From contig NZ_JACEHE010000018.1 of assembly GCF_013778455.1 (NCBI RefSeq), forward strand, positions 62,001 to 126,000: a DNA stretch of 64,000 bases, written 5' to 3'. The position numbers and the translations under genes were made by a program. Position 1 is the stretch's first letter. Each line of letters opens with the position of its first letter. This document shows positions 1 to 7,391 of this stretch, piece after piece. Below the pieces are notes generated by a model. The model was not told the origin of the DNA and searched no databases. It was given only the letters and a program-made list of their open reading frames with translations. This stretch comes from Streptomyces himalayensis subsp. himalayensis. GTDB taxonomy: Bacteria > Actinomycetota > Actinomycetes > Streptomycetales > Streptomycetaceae.

Positions 1-202
1 CTGGAATATCCACATGCCGCCGAAGTTATCCATGACCCAAGGAACGGTCAAGAGCCCTCCCTGGTTTACGCCATGCCGCAATACCGCCTTTGTACTTCCG
101 CCATGCGGGCGTTACACCCGGCGGACCGACACCGGGGTATGTCCACCCAAAGGGGGTATGCCCCTCGGCAGAAGAACCGAGGACGCGGACACGGGGGCCG
201 GT

Positions 203-1180
203 GTGGACAGTGGAGCGCTGACGCGAATACGTCGCTGGACGGCAACGGTGGCGGTACTGACCACGCTGGCCGTGGGCTGCACGACAGGGGGCGGTCCGGA
301 TGAGGGCTCGCGTCCCGGTGAGCGGACGCCGGCGCCCGAGACTTCCGAGCCCGGCGGCGGTGGCGATGGCCCCGTCCTGGCCGTGAAGATCGACAACGTG
401 CGTCAGGCGCGCCCGCAGACCGGCCTTGACGCGGCCGACGTCGTGTACGTCGAGCAGGTGGAGGGCGGGCTGAGCAGGCTGATGGCCGTGTACGCGACGC
501 GGCTTCCGTCCGTCGTGGGGCCGGTGCGCAGTGCACGTGAGACGGATCTGGAGCTGCTGCGGCAGTTCGACCGTCCGACGCTCGCCTACTCGGGGGCGCA
601 GTCGAAGCTGCAGCCGCTGATCGACGCGGCGCCGCTCGCCGCCATGGCTCCCGGCAAGGCTCCTTCGGGCGCCTACTTCCGAGGCGCGGACCGGGTCGCA
701 CCGTACAACCTCTATCTACGCCCGGCAGCGCTGAAGCCGGCGCCGAAGCCGGGTGGGCTCGCGAGTACCGGGTTCGAGTTCGGTGCGGCGCCGGAGGGCG
801 GCACGGTGACCAGGGAGCGGAAGGTCCGCTTCCCTGCCGCCCGCTTCACCTTCACCTGGTCTGCGGACCAGAAGAAGTGGCTGGTTGCCATGGACGGAAC
901 TGCGGCCCGCACGGCCGAGGGGAAGCGGCTCGCCGCCTCCACCGTCGTCGTCCAGTACGTCGCCGTGCGGGACTCCCGGTTCCACGACCGCTGGGGCAAT
1001 GTGTCCCCGTTCTCGGAAACGGTGGGCGAGGGGTCGGCGGTCGTACTCCGTGACGGCCGCGCCTACGACACCCGCTGGGAGCGCTCTTCGGCGGAGGACG
1101 GGACCGGGTTCACGACGGCTGAGGGAAAGCGGATGACGTTCGCGCCCGGCCAGGTGTGGGTGGTGCTCGTGAAGGCGTGA
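203..1180 (+). CDS. DUF3048 domain lipoprotein (YerB-like)
   Basis: Predicted exported lipoprotein of the DUF3048 (YerB) family; the biochemical role of the family is not established. Taking the GTG at 203 gives a 325-residue product that begins with a compact lipoprotein signal: charged start, hydrophobic stretch and lipobox AVGC with the lipidated Cys at residue 26. A Gly/Pro/Glu-rich linker follows, then the DUF3048 core with VKIDNVRQARPQTGL and GPVRSARETDLE. An in-frame ATG at 158 would add 15 residues, but the GTG fits a secretion signal better. The gene converges on the MarR regulator and shares a strong hairpin with it. Family call is good; the start is less certain. Confidence 0.8.
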   Translation: MDSGALTRIRRWTATVAVLTTLAVGCTTGGGPDEGSRPGERTPAPETSEPGGGGDGPVLAVKIDNVRQARPQTGLDAADVVYVEQVEGGLSRLMAVYATRLPSVVGPVRSARETDLELLRQFDRPTLAYSGAQSKLQPLIDAAPLAAMAPGKAPSGAYFRGADRVAPYNLYLRPAALKPAPKPGGLASTGFEFGAAPEGGTVTRERKVRFPAARFTFTWSADQKKWLVAMDGTAARTAEGKRLAASTVVVQYVAVRDSRFHDRWGNVSPFSETVGEGSAVVLRDGRAYDTRWERSSAEDGTGFTTAEGKRMTFAPGQVWVVLVKA

Positions 1181-1243
1181 GCGCTCGCGTCCCCACAGCC
1201 GGACCGGCGCCCGCACCTGCCTCGAGCGGCGCCGAGCGGCGCC

Positions 1244-1285
1244 CGCAGTCCTGAGGGGCGCCGGGCGGCACCCCTCAGGACTGCG
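1244..1285. terminator. Bidirectional terminator hairpin between convergent genes
   Basis: A perfect 15-bp inverted repeat (1244-1258 with 1271-1285) encloses a 12-nt GC-rich loop. It sits between the convergent DUF3048 gene and the MarR gene. The 3' arm contains the MarR stop codon (1275-1277), so the terminator overlaps coding sequence. There is no U-tract, which is normal for GC-rich actinomycete terminators. Confidence 0.75.
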
Positions 1286-1742
1286 CCACCAGCGGCTCCC
1301 CCGGATTGCGCAGCCCCTCCGCGGAGTCGGCGACCCGCCGGATCAGATCGATGAAAACGCTCTGCTCCTCGGCGGAGAGCGGGGCGAGGAACACCTGGTT
1401 CATACGGGCCGTGCGCACGATCAGTTTGCGGTGCGTCCGCACACCGTCGTCGGTCAGCCGCAGCAGATAGCGGCGGCCGTCCTGCGGGTCGCGCACCTTG
1501 TCGAGCAGACCGCGGCGGATGAGCCGGCTGATGACCTCCGCGATGGTGGAGCGGTCCAGGCCCACGCGCATGCCCACGGTGCGCTGGTCGAGCCCCGGCT
1601 CGGCGACGAGCGCGTTCAGGACGGCGAACTGCGGCGAGGTGGTCTCCTCGGAGACCATCGAGTTCCACAGCAGGTAGTGGGCCTGCTGCAGCCGTCGGGC
1701 CAGGTGCCCGGGATGGGTGGTCAGGTCCACCGCGGCAGCCAT
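1275..1742 (-). CDS. pcaV: MarR-family repressor of the pca operon (PcaV-like)
   Basis: Winged-helix MarR regulator of 155 residues, divergent from the protocatechuate operon. In Streptomyces coelicolor the regulator in this position, PcaV, represses pcaIJFHGBL and is released by protocatechuate; the same gene order here makes orthology likely. The start at 1742 is chosen because GGAGG lies 7 nt upstream; a start at 1790 would add 16 residues with poor support. An N-terminal helix contains HPGHLARRLQQAH, with Arg/His residues in the region used for ligand contact in PcaV. The recognition helix region is RVGLDRSTIAEVISRL, followed by the wing DPQDGRRYLL. It probably represses itself and the divergent operon. 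Confidence 0.85.
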   Translation of the reverse strand: MAAAVDLTTHPGHLARRLQQAHYLLWNSMVSEETTSPQFAVLNALVAEPGLDQRTVGMRVGLDRSTIAEVISRLIRRGLLDKVRDPQDGRRYLLRLTDDGVRTHRKLIVRTARMNQVFLAPLSAEEQSVFIDLIRRVADSAEGLRNPGEPLVAQS

Positions 1743-1786
1743 ATGTGTTCCTCCACCAGGTCCGTCCGTCGTCCGATTCCGTTCGT

Positions 1787-1918
1787 GCACTGAACAATAC
1801 TCAATGCCAACCCCTCCCCTGTCGAGCTACTGAAGGGCCTTCTCCTGGGGCCTTGACGGTTCAACGATCGGATGGCAGCTTGTGTGAAACCTCGCGGTAA
1901 TAGTCAGTGCCCTGATTA
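1787..1918. promoter_or_regulatory. Divergent pcaV/pcaI control region with two imperfect palindromes
   Basis: The 225-bp gap between the two divergent starts (1743-1967) is relatively AT-rich. It holds two imperfect inverted repeats. GCACTGA-N7-TCAATGC (1787-1807) matches at six of seven arm positions. TCAG-TGCC-CTGA with flanking TA pairs spans about 1901-1918. Both have the size of MarR-family operators and are candidate PcaV sites. A TTGACG motif lies at 1853-1858, but I could not place a convincing -10 with it. Operator assignment is inference. Confidence 0.4.
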
Positions 1919-1967
1919 ATTATGGCGTGCCAGGGCCCTGAGCGCTCGAAGAGATGAGGCTTCACGG

Positions 1968-2750
1968 ATGGACAAGGTGGTCGCCACAGCCGCTGCGGCC
2001 GTGGCCGACGTGCCCGACGGCGCGACACTCGCCGTCGGCGGGTTCGGCCTGAGCGGCGTGCCCAACGTACTGATCAAGGCGCTGTACGATCTCGGGGTCT
2101 CGGGCCTCGGCGTGGTGTCCAACAACTGCGGCGCGATGGACTCGGGCCTTGCGATCCTGCTGGCCGCGGGCCGCATCTCCCGGGTGACAGGCTCCTACAT
2201 CGGCGCGAACAAGGAGTTCGCCCGCCAGTACCTGGGCGGCGAGCTCGAGGTCGAGATGATCCCGCAGGGCACGCTCGCCGAGCGGCTGCGGGCCGGCGGC
2301 TGCGGCATCCCCGCCTTCTACACCCCGGCGGGCGTGGGCACGCAGGTCGCGGACGGCGGTCTGCCCTGGCGCTACGACGGCCAGGGCGGTGTCGCGCTGG
2401 CCTCGCCGCCGAAGGAGGTCCGCGAGTTCGACGGCGTGGAGTACGTCCTCGAGCACGGCATCCGCACCGACTTCGCCCTCGTACGGGCGGCCAAGGGCGA
2501 CCGGCACGGGAACCTGGTGTTCAACAAGTCCACCCGCAACTTCAACCCGCTCGCGGCCATGGCGGGCAAGGTCACCATCGCCGAGGTGGAGGAGCTGGTC
2601 GAGCCGGGCGAGATCGACCCGGACGAGGTGCATCTGCCGGGCATCTTCGTGCAGCGCGTGATCGCGCTGACGCCCGAGCAGGCCGCCGACAAGGGCATCG
2701 AACGGCGCACGGTTTCCGCGCCCGCGGCACGAGAGACGGTGAGCGAGTAA
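1968..2750 (+). CDS. pcaI: 3-oxoadipate CoA-transferase, alpha subunit
   Basis: Family I CoA-transferase subunit A, 260 residues. With PcaJ it moves CoA from succinyl-CoA to 3-oxoadipate, the penultimate step of the beta-ketoadipate pathway. The N-terminal GGFGLSGVPN glycine loop and the SNNCG motif are typical of this subunit. The ATG at 1968 has a GAGG element about 8 nt upstream and is the first gene of the operon. Its stop overlaps the start of pcaJ by one base (TAATG), so the two subunits are translationally coupled. Expression is probably controlled by the divergent MarR repressor. Confidence 0.92.
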   Translation: MDKVVATAAAAVADVPDGATLAVGGFGLSGVPNVLIKALYDLGVSGLGVVSNNCGAMDSGLAILLAAGRISRVTGSYIGANKEFARQYLGGELEVEMIPQGTLAERLRAGGCGIPAFYTPAGVGTQVADGGLPWRYDGQGGVALASPPKEVREFDGVEYVLEHGIRTDFALVRAAKGDRHGNLVFNKSTRNFNPLAAMAGKVTIAEVEELVEPGEIDPDEVHLPGIFVQRVIALTPEQAADKGIERRTVSAPAARETVSE

Positions 2751-3409
2751 TGGCCTGGACGCGCGAGGAGATGGCCGCGCGTGCGGCGCGCGAGCTCGAG
2801 GACGGCCAGTACGTCAACCTCGGCATCGGACTGCCGACGCTGATCCCGAACTACCTCCCGGAGGGCGTGGAGGTCGTCCTGGAGTCGGAGAACGGCATCC
2901 TCGGCGTCGGCCCGTACCCCACCGAGGACGAGGTCGACCCGGATCTGATCAACGCCGGCAAGGAGACCGTCACGGTCCTGCCCGGCGCCTCCTACTTCGA
3001 CTCCTCGCTGTCGTTCGGCATGATCCGCGGCGGGCACATCGACGTCGCCGTGCTCGGCGCCATGCAGGTGTCGGCGAACGGAGACCTCGCCAACTGGGCC
3101 ATCCCCGGCAAGATGATCACGGGGATCGGCGGCGCGATGGACCTGGTCCACGGCGCTCGCAAGGTCATCGTCGTGATGACCCACACCGCCAAGGACGGCT
3201 CTCCGAAGATCGTCGAGGAGTGCGACCTGCCGCTCACCGGCAAGGCGTGCGTCGGCCGCATCATCACAGACCTCGGGGTACTGGACGTGACCGGGGGCGG
3301 GCTCCTGCTCGTCGAGAGCGCTCCCGGGGTGTCCGCCGAGGAGATCGCCGCCAAGACCGCGGCCAAGGTCCGCATCGCCGAAGAGCTCACCGAAGGGACC
3401 GAGTCATGA
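2750..3409 (+). CDS. pcaJ: 3-oxoadipate CoA-transferase, beta subunit
   Basis: Family I CoA-transferase subunit B, 219 residues, partner of PcaI. The active-site SENG motif is visible (Glu47 within VLESENGILG) and carries the glutamate that forms the covalent thioester with CoA in this family. GIGLPTLIPNYL and GGHIDVAVLGAMQV are further family landmarks. The ATG directly overlaps the pcaI stop, and the gene ends in an ATGA overlap with pcaF, so pcaI, pcaJ and pcaF form a tight translational relay. Nothing looks truncated. Confidence 0.92.
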   Translation: MAWTREEMAARAARELEDGQYVNLGIGLPTLIPNYLPEGVEVVLESENGILGVGPYPTEDEVDPDLINAGKETVTVLPGASYFDSSLSFGMIRGGHIDVAVLGAMQVSANGDLANWAIPGKMITGIGGAMDLVHGARKVIVVMTHTAKDGSPKIVEECDLPLTGKACVGRIITDLGVLDVTGGGLLLVESAPGVSAEEIAAKTAAKVRIAEELTEGTES

Positions 3410-4653
3410 GCCTGCGGGACGTCTACATCGTCGACGCCGTCCGGACGCCGTTCGGCAAGTACAACGGGGGCCTGGCGAGCGTCCGCCCGGACGACCTCGC
3501 CGCCCACGCCATCCGCGAACTCCTCGCCCGTACGCCCGAGTTGGACCCGTCCCGGATCGGCGACGTGTTCTTCGGCAACGCCAACGGCGCCGGCGAGGAG
3601 AACCGCAACGTCGGCCGCATGGCCGGACTGCTCGCCGGGCTGCCCACCTCCGTGCCGGGTGTGACCGTGAACCGGCTGTGCGCCTCCGGCCTCGAGGCCG
3701 TCATCCAAGCCGCACGGGCCATCGCGCTCGGCGACGCCTCCATCGCCCTGGCCGGCGGCGTCGAGTCGATGACCCGTGCCCCCTACGTCCTGCCGAAGAA
3801 CGACAAGCCCTTCCCGGCCGGGCACACCGAGCTGTACTCGACCACCCTGGGCTGGCGCATGGTCAACCCGAAGATGGACCCGCAGTGGACCGTCCCGCTG
3901 GGCGAGTCGGCCGAGCTCATCGCCGAGAAGCACAAGATCAGCCGGGAACAGCAGGACGCGTTCGCCCTCGCCTCGCACCAGAAGGCCGCTGCCGCGCAGG
4001 CCGCGGGCCTGTTCGACGGCGAGATCGCTCCCGTGTCGATCCCGCAGCGCAAGGGCGAGCCGGTCGTCTTCGGCGCCGACGAGTGCGTACGCCCCGATGC
4101 GTCACTCGCGGCCATGGCCAAACTGAAGCCGTCCTTCCGCCAGGCGAGCGAAGCGAGATGGGGGTCCCCCCGGCCGGAGGCTGGGGGAGGCACGGTGACG
4201 GCGGGCAACGCCTCGCCTCTCAACGACGGTGCGGCCGCCCTTCTGCTGGTCGACGAGGAGGGGCTGAAGGCCACCGGCCGCCAGCCGCTGGCCCGGGTGA
4301 GCGCGAGCGGCGTCTCCGCGATCGACCCGCACTACTTCGGTCTGGCCCCCGTGGAAGCGGTCAACAGGGCCCTCGCCAAGGCGGGCAAGACCTTCGGCGA
4401 CCTGACGACGCTCGAGCTGAACGAGGCGTTCGCCGCCCAGGTGCTGGGCTGTGTCGCCGAGTGGCCCGAGTTCGACCCCGCGGTCCTCAACCCGCGCGGC
4501 GGCGCCATCGCCATCGGCCACCCGCTGGGTGCCTCCGGTGCCCGCCTCGCCGGGACCGTCGCGCACCAGCTGGCCGCCGCGGGCAGCGGCACCGGCGTGG
4601 CCACCCTCTGCATCGGCGTCGGCCAGGGCCTCGCCCTCGTCCTCGAACGCTGA
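3406..4653 (+). CDS. pcaF: 3-oxoadipyl-CoA thiolase with an in-frame repeat insertion
   Basis: Thiolase of 415 residues. It cleaves 3-oxoadipyl-CoA to succinyl-CoA and acetyl-CoA. The nucleophilic Cys92 lies in NRLCASGLEAV, and NEAFAAQ, the GGAIAIGHPLGASGARL block and CIGVGQG supply the remaining catalytic His and Cys. The gene starts in an ATGA overlap with pcaJ. The oddity is residues about 246-260 (QASEARWGSPRPEAG), lying between KLKPSFR and GGTVTAGNAS. Thiolases normally run almost directly from the KLRPxF block to GGTVTAGN, and the product is about 14 residues longer than usual PcaF. The extra DNA matches a dispersed Streptomyces repeat and keeps the frame, so the enzyme is probably still made. 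Confidence 0.9.
   Translation: MSLRDVYIVDAVRTPFGKYNGGLASVRPDDLAAHAIRELLARTPELDPSRIGDVFFGNANGAGEENRNVGRMAGLLAGLPTSVPGVTVNRLCASGLEAVIQAARAIALGDASIALAGGVESMTRAPYVLPKNDKPFPAGHTELYSTTLGWRMVNPKMDPQWTVPLGESAELIAEKHKISREQQDAFALASHQKAAAAQAAGLFDGEIAPVSIPQRKGEPVVFGADECVRPDASLAAMAKLKPSFRQASEARWGSPRPEAGGGTVTAGNASPLNDGAAALLLVDEEGLKATGRQPLARVSASGVSAIDPHYFGLAPVEAVNRALAKAGKTFGDLTTLELNEAFAAQVLGCVAEWPEFDPAVLNPRGGAIAIGHPLGASGARLAGTVAHQLAAAGSGTGVATLCIGVGQGLALVLER
4147..4189 (+). repeat. Dispersed Streptomyces-type palindromic repeat inside pcaF
   Basis: About 43 bp reading AGCGAAGCGAGATGGGGGTC, then CCCCCGGCC, GGAGGC and TGGGGGAG. It contains a perfect 11-bp palindrome (GGGGGTCCCCC, 4160-4170) and an overlapping imperfect stem of C- and G-runs. 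From memory this is a common repeat in Streptomyces genomes, usually intergenic or near gene ends; I could not check that here. It sits inside the pcaF reading frame without breaking it. Confidence 0.65.
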
Positions 4654-4691
4654 CCCCGTCCCTCCGTAGGCAGGAAACCCAGGAAAAGCCC

Positions 4692-5462
4692 ATGGCTCTC
4701 ACTCAGTCGGACATCGACGTCGAGGTCAACGACCTCCAGACCGCATACGACAAGGCGCGCGCCGCCGGTGCCCCGGCGCAGAACCACCCGCCGCGCGACT
4801 ACGCCCCCTACCGCAGCTCCGTCCTGCGCCACCCCAAGCAGCCGCTGGTCGCCGTCAACGGCGGGGACCCGGAGACGATCGAGCTGTCCGGGCCGGTCTT
4901 CGGGCCGACCGACATCACCGACACCGACAACGACCTGACCATCCAGCACCAGGGCGAGCCGCTCGGCGAGCGCATCACGGTCTCGGGCCGGCTGCTCGAC
5001 CGCGACGGGCGTCCGGTGCGCGGCCAGCTCGTCGAGATCTGGCAGGCCAACGCCTCCGGCCGGTACGCACACCTGCGCGACCAGCACCCGGCGCCGCTCG
5101 ACCCGAACTTCACCGGTGTCGGCCGCACCCTCACGGACGACGAGGGCCGGTACGCGTTCACCACGATCAAGCCGGGCGCGTACCCGTGGCGCAACCACAC
5201 CAACGCGTGGCGCCCCGCCCACATCCACTTCTCGCTGTTCGGCACGGCGTTCACGCAGCGGCTCGTGACGCAGATGTACTTCCCGAACGACCCGCTGTTC
5301 CGCTACGACCCGATCCTGCGGTCGGTGACGGACGAGTCGGCGCGCGACCGCCTGGTCGCGACGTACAACCACGACCTGTCGCAGCCCGAGTTCTCGCTCG
5401 GCTACGAATGGGACATCGTCCTCGACGGTCCCTCCGCCACCTGGATCGAGGAAGGCCGATAA
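4692..5462 (+). CDS. pcaH: Protocatechuate 3,4-dioxygenase, beta subunit
   Basis: Catalytic (iron-carrying) subunit of the intradiol dioxygenase that opens protocatechuate to 3-carboxy-cis,cis-muconate; 256 residues. All four non-heme Fe(III) ligands are visible: Tyr125 (GRYAH), Tyr164 (GAYPW), His177 and His179 (PAHIHF). Their spacing of 39, 13 and 2 matches the characterised Pseudomonas enzyme. The ATG at 4692 lies 38 bp after pcaF, preceded by AGGAAA. The N-terminal dioxygenase domain (PxxYRSSVLRHP) is also present. It is followed by pcaG after 5 bp. Confidence 0.95.
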   Translation: MALTQSDIDVEVNDLQTAYDKARAAGAPAQNHPPRDYAPYRSSVLRHPKQPLVAVNGGDPETIELSGPVFGPTDITDTDNDLTIQHQGEPLGERITVSGRLLDRDGRPVRGQLVEIWQANASGRYAHLRDQHPAPLDPNFTGVGRTLTDDEGRYAFTTIKPGAYPWRNHTNAWRPAHIHFSLFGTAFTQRLVTQMYFPNDPLFRYDPILRSVTDESARDRLVATYNHDLSQPEFSLGYEWDIVLDGPSATWIEEGR

Positions 5463-5467
5463 GCACC

Positions 5468-6031
5468 ATGAGCGAGACCCTTCTCCCCACCCCCTCCCAC
5501 ACCGTCGGCCCCTTCTACGGCTACGCGCTTCCCTTCCCCGAGGGCGAGCAGGTCGCGCCGAAGGGCCACCCCGACACCATCGCCCTGCACGGGTACGTGC
5601 TGGACGGTGAGGGCAATCCCGTTCCGGACGCGATACTCGAGTTCTGGCAGGCCGGCCCGGACGGTTCGCTGAAGGGCGCCCCCGGCTCGCTGCGGCGCGA
5701 CCCGGTGACCGGCGGGTTCCTGGGCCGCAACGGCATCGACTTCACCGGCTTCGGCCGGGTCGCCACGGACGCCGACGGGCACTACGCGCTGTACACGCTT
5801 CCGCCCGGCAACGCGGGCCTGCCGTACATCAGCGTGTGCGTGTTCGCGCGCGGTCTGCTGCACCACCTGTACACGCGGGCGTATCTGACGGACGGCGCCG
5901 ACCCGCTGCTGGACGCGTTGTCAGCGGATCGCCGGGCCACGCTGGTCGCTGCCGAGGAGCAGAACCGGACGTACCGTTTCGACATCCGCCTTCAGGGCGA
6001 AGGCGAAACGGTCTTCCTGGAGTTCCAGTGA
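5468..6031 (+). CDS. pcaG: Protocatechuate 3,4-dioxygenase, alpha subunit
   Basis: Structural alpha subunit of protocatechuate 3,4-dioxygenase, 187 residues, which pairs with PcaH and helps form the substrate pocket. It begins with the characteristic PTPSHTVGPFYGYAL block. It keeps the beta-sandwich fold motifs (LEFWQAGPDG, DFTGFGRVATDADGHY) but lacks the Tyr/His iron ligands, as expected for alpha. It starts 5 bp after pcaH and overlaps pcaB by a GTGA junction. Confidence 0.95.
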   Translation: MSETLLPTPSHTVGPFYGYALPFPEGEQVAPKGHPDTIALHGYVLDGEGNPVPDAILEFWQAGPDGSLKGAPGSLRRDPVTGGFLGRNGIDFTGFGRVATDADGHYALYTLPPGNAGLPYISVCVFARGLLHHLYTRAYLTDGADPLLDALSADRRATLVAAEEQNRTYRFDIRLQGEGETVFLEFQ

Positions 6032-7365
6032 CATCCGCCGATCCCGACGCCGGCCTGCTCGCCCCCGGGCGGGCAGGCTCCCCCGCTGAGAGCGCTACCA
6101 GCGACACCGCCTTCCTCCAGGCGCTGCTCGACGCGGAGGCCGCACTGACCCGTGCCCAGGCCGCCACGGGGCTCGCCCCGGCGGAGGCGGCCGAGGCGGT
6201 GACCGCCGCGGCCGACGCCGCCCGCTTCGACATCCGCGATATCGCGCTGCGCGCGCGGGGCGGCGGCAACCCGGTGATTCCGCTGGTCGGCGACCTCACC
6301 GCCGCCGTGCCCGCGGTGTACGCGCCGTATGTGCACCGGGGCGCGACGAGCCAGGACATCATGGACACCGCCATGATGCTGGTCGCGTCGCGGACGCTGG
6401 ACGTGGTCCTGGCCGACCTGGCCCGTGCGGAGCAGGCCCTGGCGCGGCTGGCCGCGGCCCACCGCGACACGGTGATGCCGGGCCGCACCCTCACCCAGCA
6501 CGCGGTTCCGACGACGTTCGGCCTGAAGGCGGCGGGCTGGCGCTCGCTGGTACTGGACGCGCGGGACCGGGTGCGGGCGGTGCGGGACGGACTGCCCGCC
6601 CAACTCGGCGGCGCTGCGGGCACCTTGGCCGCATTCCGGGCGTTCGGTGCTGATCTTCCCACCGTGGACGTCCTGGTCACCGCCTACGCCCGCGAACTCG
6701 GCCTCGCCGAGCCGCTGCTGCCGTGGCACACCCTCCGCACCCCGGTCGCCGACCTCGCGTCCGCGCTCGCCTTCACCGTAAGCGCTCTCGGCAAGCCGGC
6801 GGCCGATGTCCTCACCCTCTCCCGTACGGAGATCGGCGAGCTCTCGGAAGGGACCGGCGGTGGCTCCTCCGCGATGCCGCACAAGGCGAACCCGGTCCGC
6901 GCCACGCTGATCGCAGCCGCCGCACGCCGCGCCCCACACCTCGCCGCCACGCTGTACGGCTCGCTCGCCGCCGAGGACGAGCGCCCGGCGGGCGCCTGGC
7001 ACGCCGAGTGGGAGCCGCTGCGCGATCTGCTCCGGCTGACCGGCGGTGCCGCGCGCGATACCGCCGAGCTCGCCGGGGGCCTCCAGGTGCACCCGGAGAC
7101 GATGCGCGAACACCTGGACATGACCCACGGGTTGATCGTCTCCGAACGGCTGGCCGCCGAGCTCACCCCGCATCTGGGCCGGGCCCGCGCGAAGGCGCTG
7201 CTCACCGATGCCGCCAAGCGCACCCGCACGGAGGGCAGAGCGCTCTCAGACATCCTCGCCGAGGCACCGGACCTCGCGGACCAGGACCTCGCCGAACTCA
7301 CCGACCCCACCCGCTACACCGGCTCAGCCGGAGTCCTCACCGACCGCGCCCTGAAGCGACGTTGA
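6028..7365 (+). CDS. pcaB: 3-carboxy-cis,cis-muconate cycloisomerase
   Basis: Fumarase/aspartase-superfamily enzyme, 445 residues, converting 3-carboxymuconate to 4-carboxymuconolactone. The superfamily signature GSSAMPHKANP is at about residues 279-289. GATSQDIMDTAMML and the histidine-containing TLTQHAVPTTFGLK segment are the other two conserved regions. The GTG start at 6028 overlaps the pcaG stop (GTGA) and gives the expected length. The last codons fall in the first copy of a 17-bp direct repeat whose second copy contains the start of the next gene. Confidence 0.93.
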   Translation: MTSADPDAGLLAPGRAGSPAESATSDTAFLQALLDAEAALTRAQAATGLAPAEAAEAVTAAADAARFDIRDIALRARGGGNPVIPLVGDLTAAVPAVYAPYVHRGATSQDIMDTAMMLVASRTLDVVLADLARAEQALARLAAAHRDTVMPGRTLTQHAVPTTFGLKAAGWRSLVLDARDRVRAVRDGLPAQLGGAAGTLAAFRAFGADLPTVDVLVTAYARELGLAEPLLPWHTLRTPVADLASALAFTVSALGKPAADVLTLSRTEIGELSEGTGGGSSAMPHKANPVRATLIAAAARRAPHLAATLYGSLAAEDERPAGAWHAEWEPLRDLLRLTGGAARDTAELAGGLQVHPETMREHLDMTHGLIVSERLAAELTPHLGRARAKALLTDAAKRTRTEGRALSDILAEAPDLADQDLAELTDPTRYTGSAGVLTDRALKRR

Positions 7366-7391
7366 ACACCACGGAGCGACGTTGAACACCA
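7355..7391 (+). repeat. 17-bp direct repeat at the pcaB/pcaL junction
   Basis: AGCGACGTTGAACACCA occurs at 7355-7371 and again at 7375-7391, a 20-bp period. In the first copy GTTGA gives the pcaB stop codon (TGA). In the second copy TTG is the apparent pcaL start. GGAG between the copies (7373-7376) provides the ribosome binding site. It looks like a short tandem duplication that created the second gene's translation start. Confidence 0.7.

Noticed and set aside
1..202. Separate small gene before the DUF3048 lipoprotein
   Set aside because: Several short frames exist, but none has a convincing ribosome site or domain; this is most likely the promoter/leader region.
4141..4189. Frameshift or pseudogene in pcaF
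   Set aside because: The insert is a multiple of three relative to the expected protein, and all catalytic motifs continue in frame after it.
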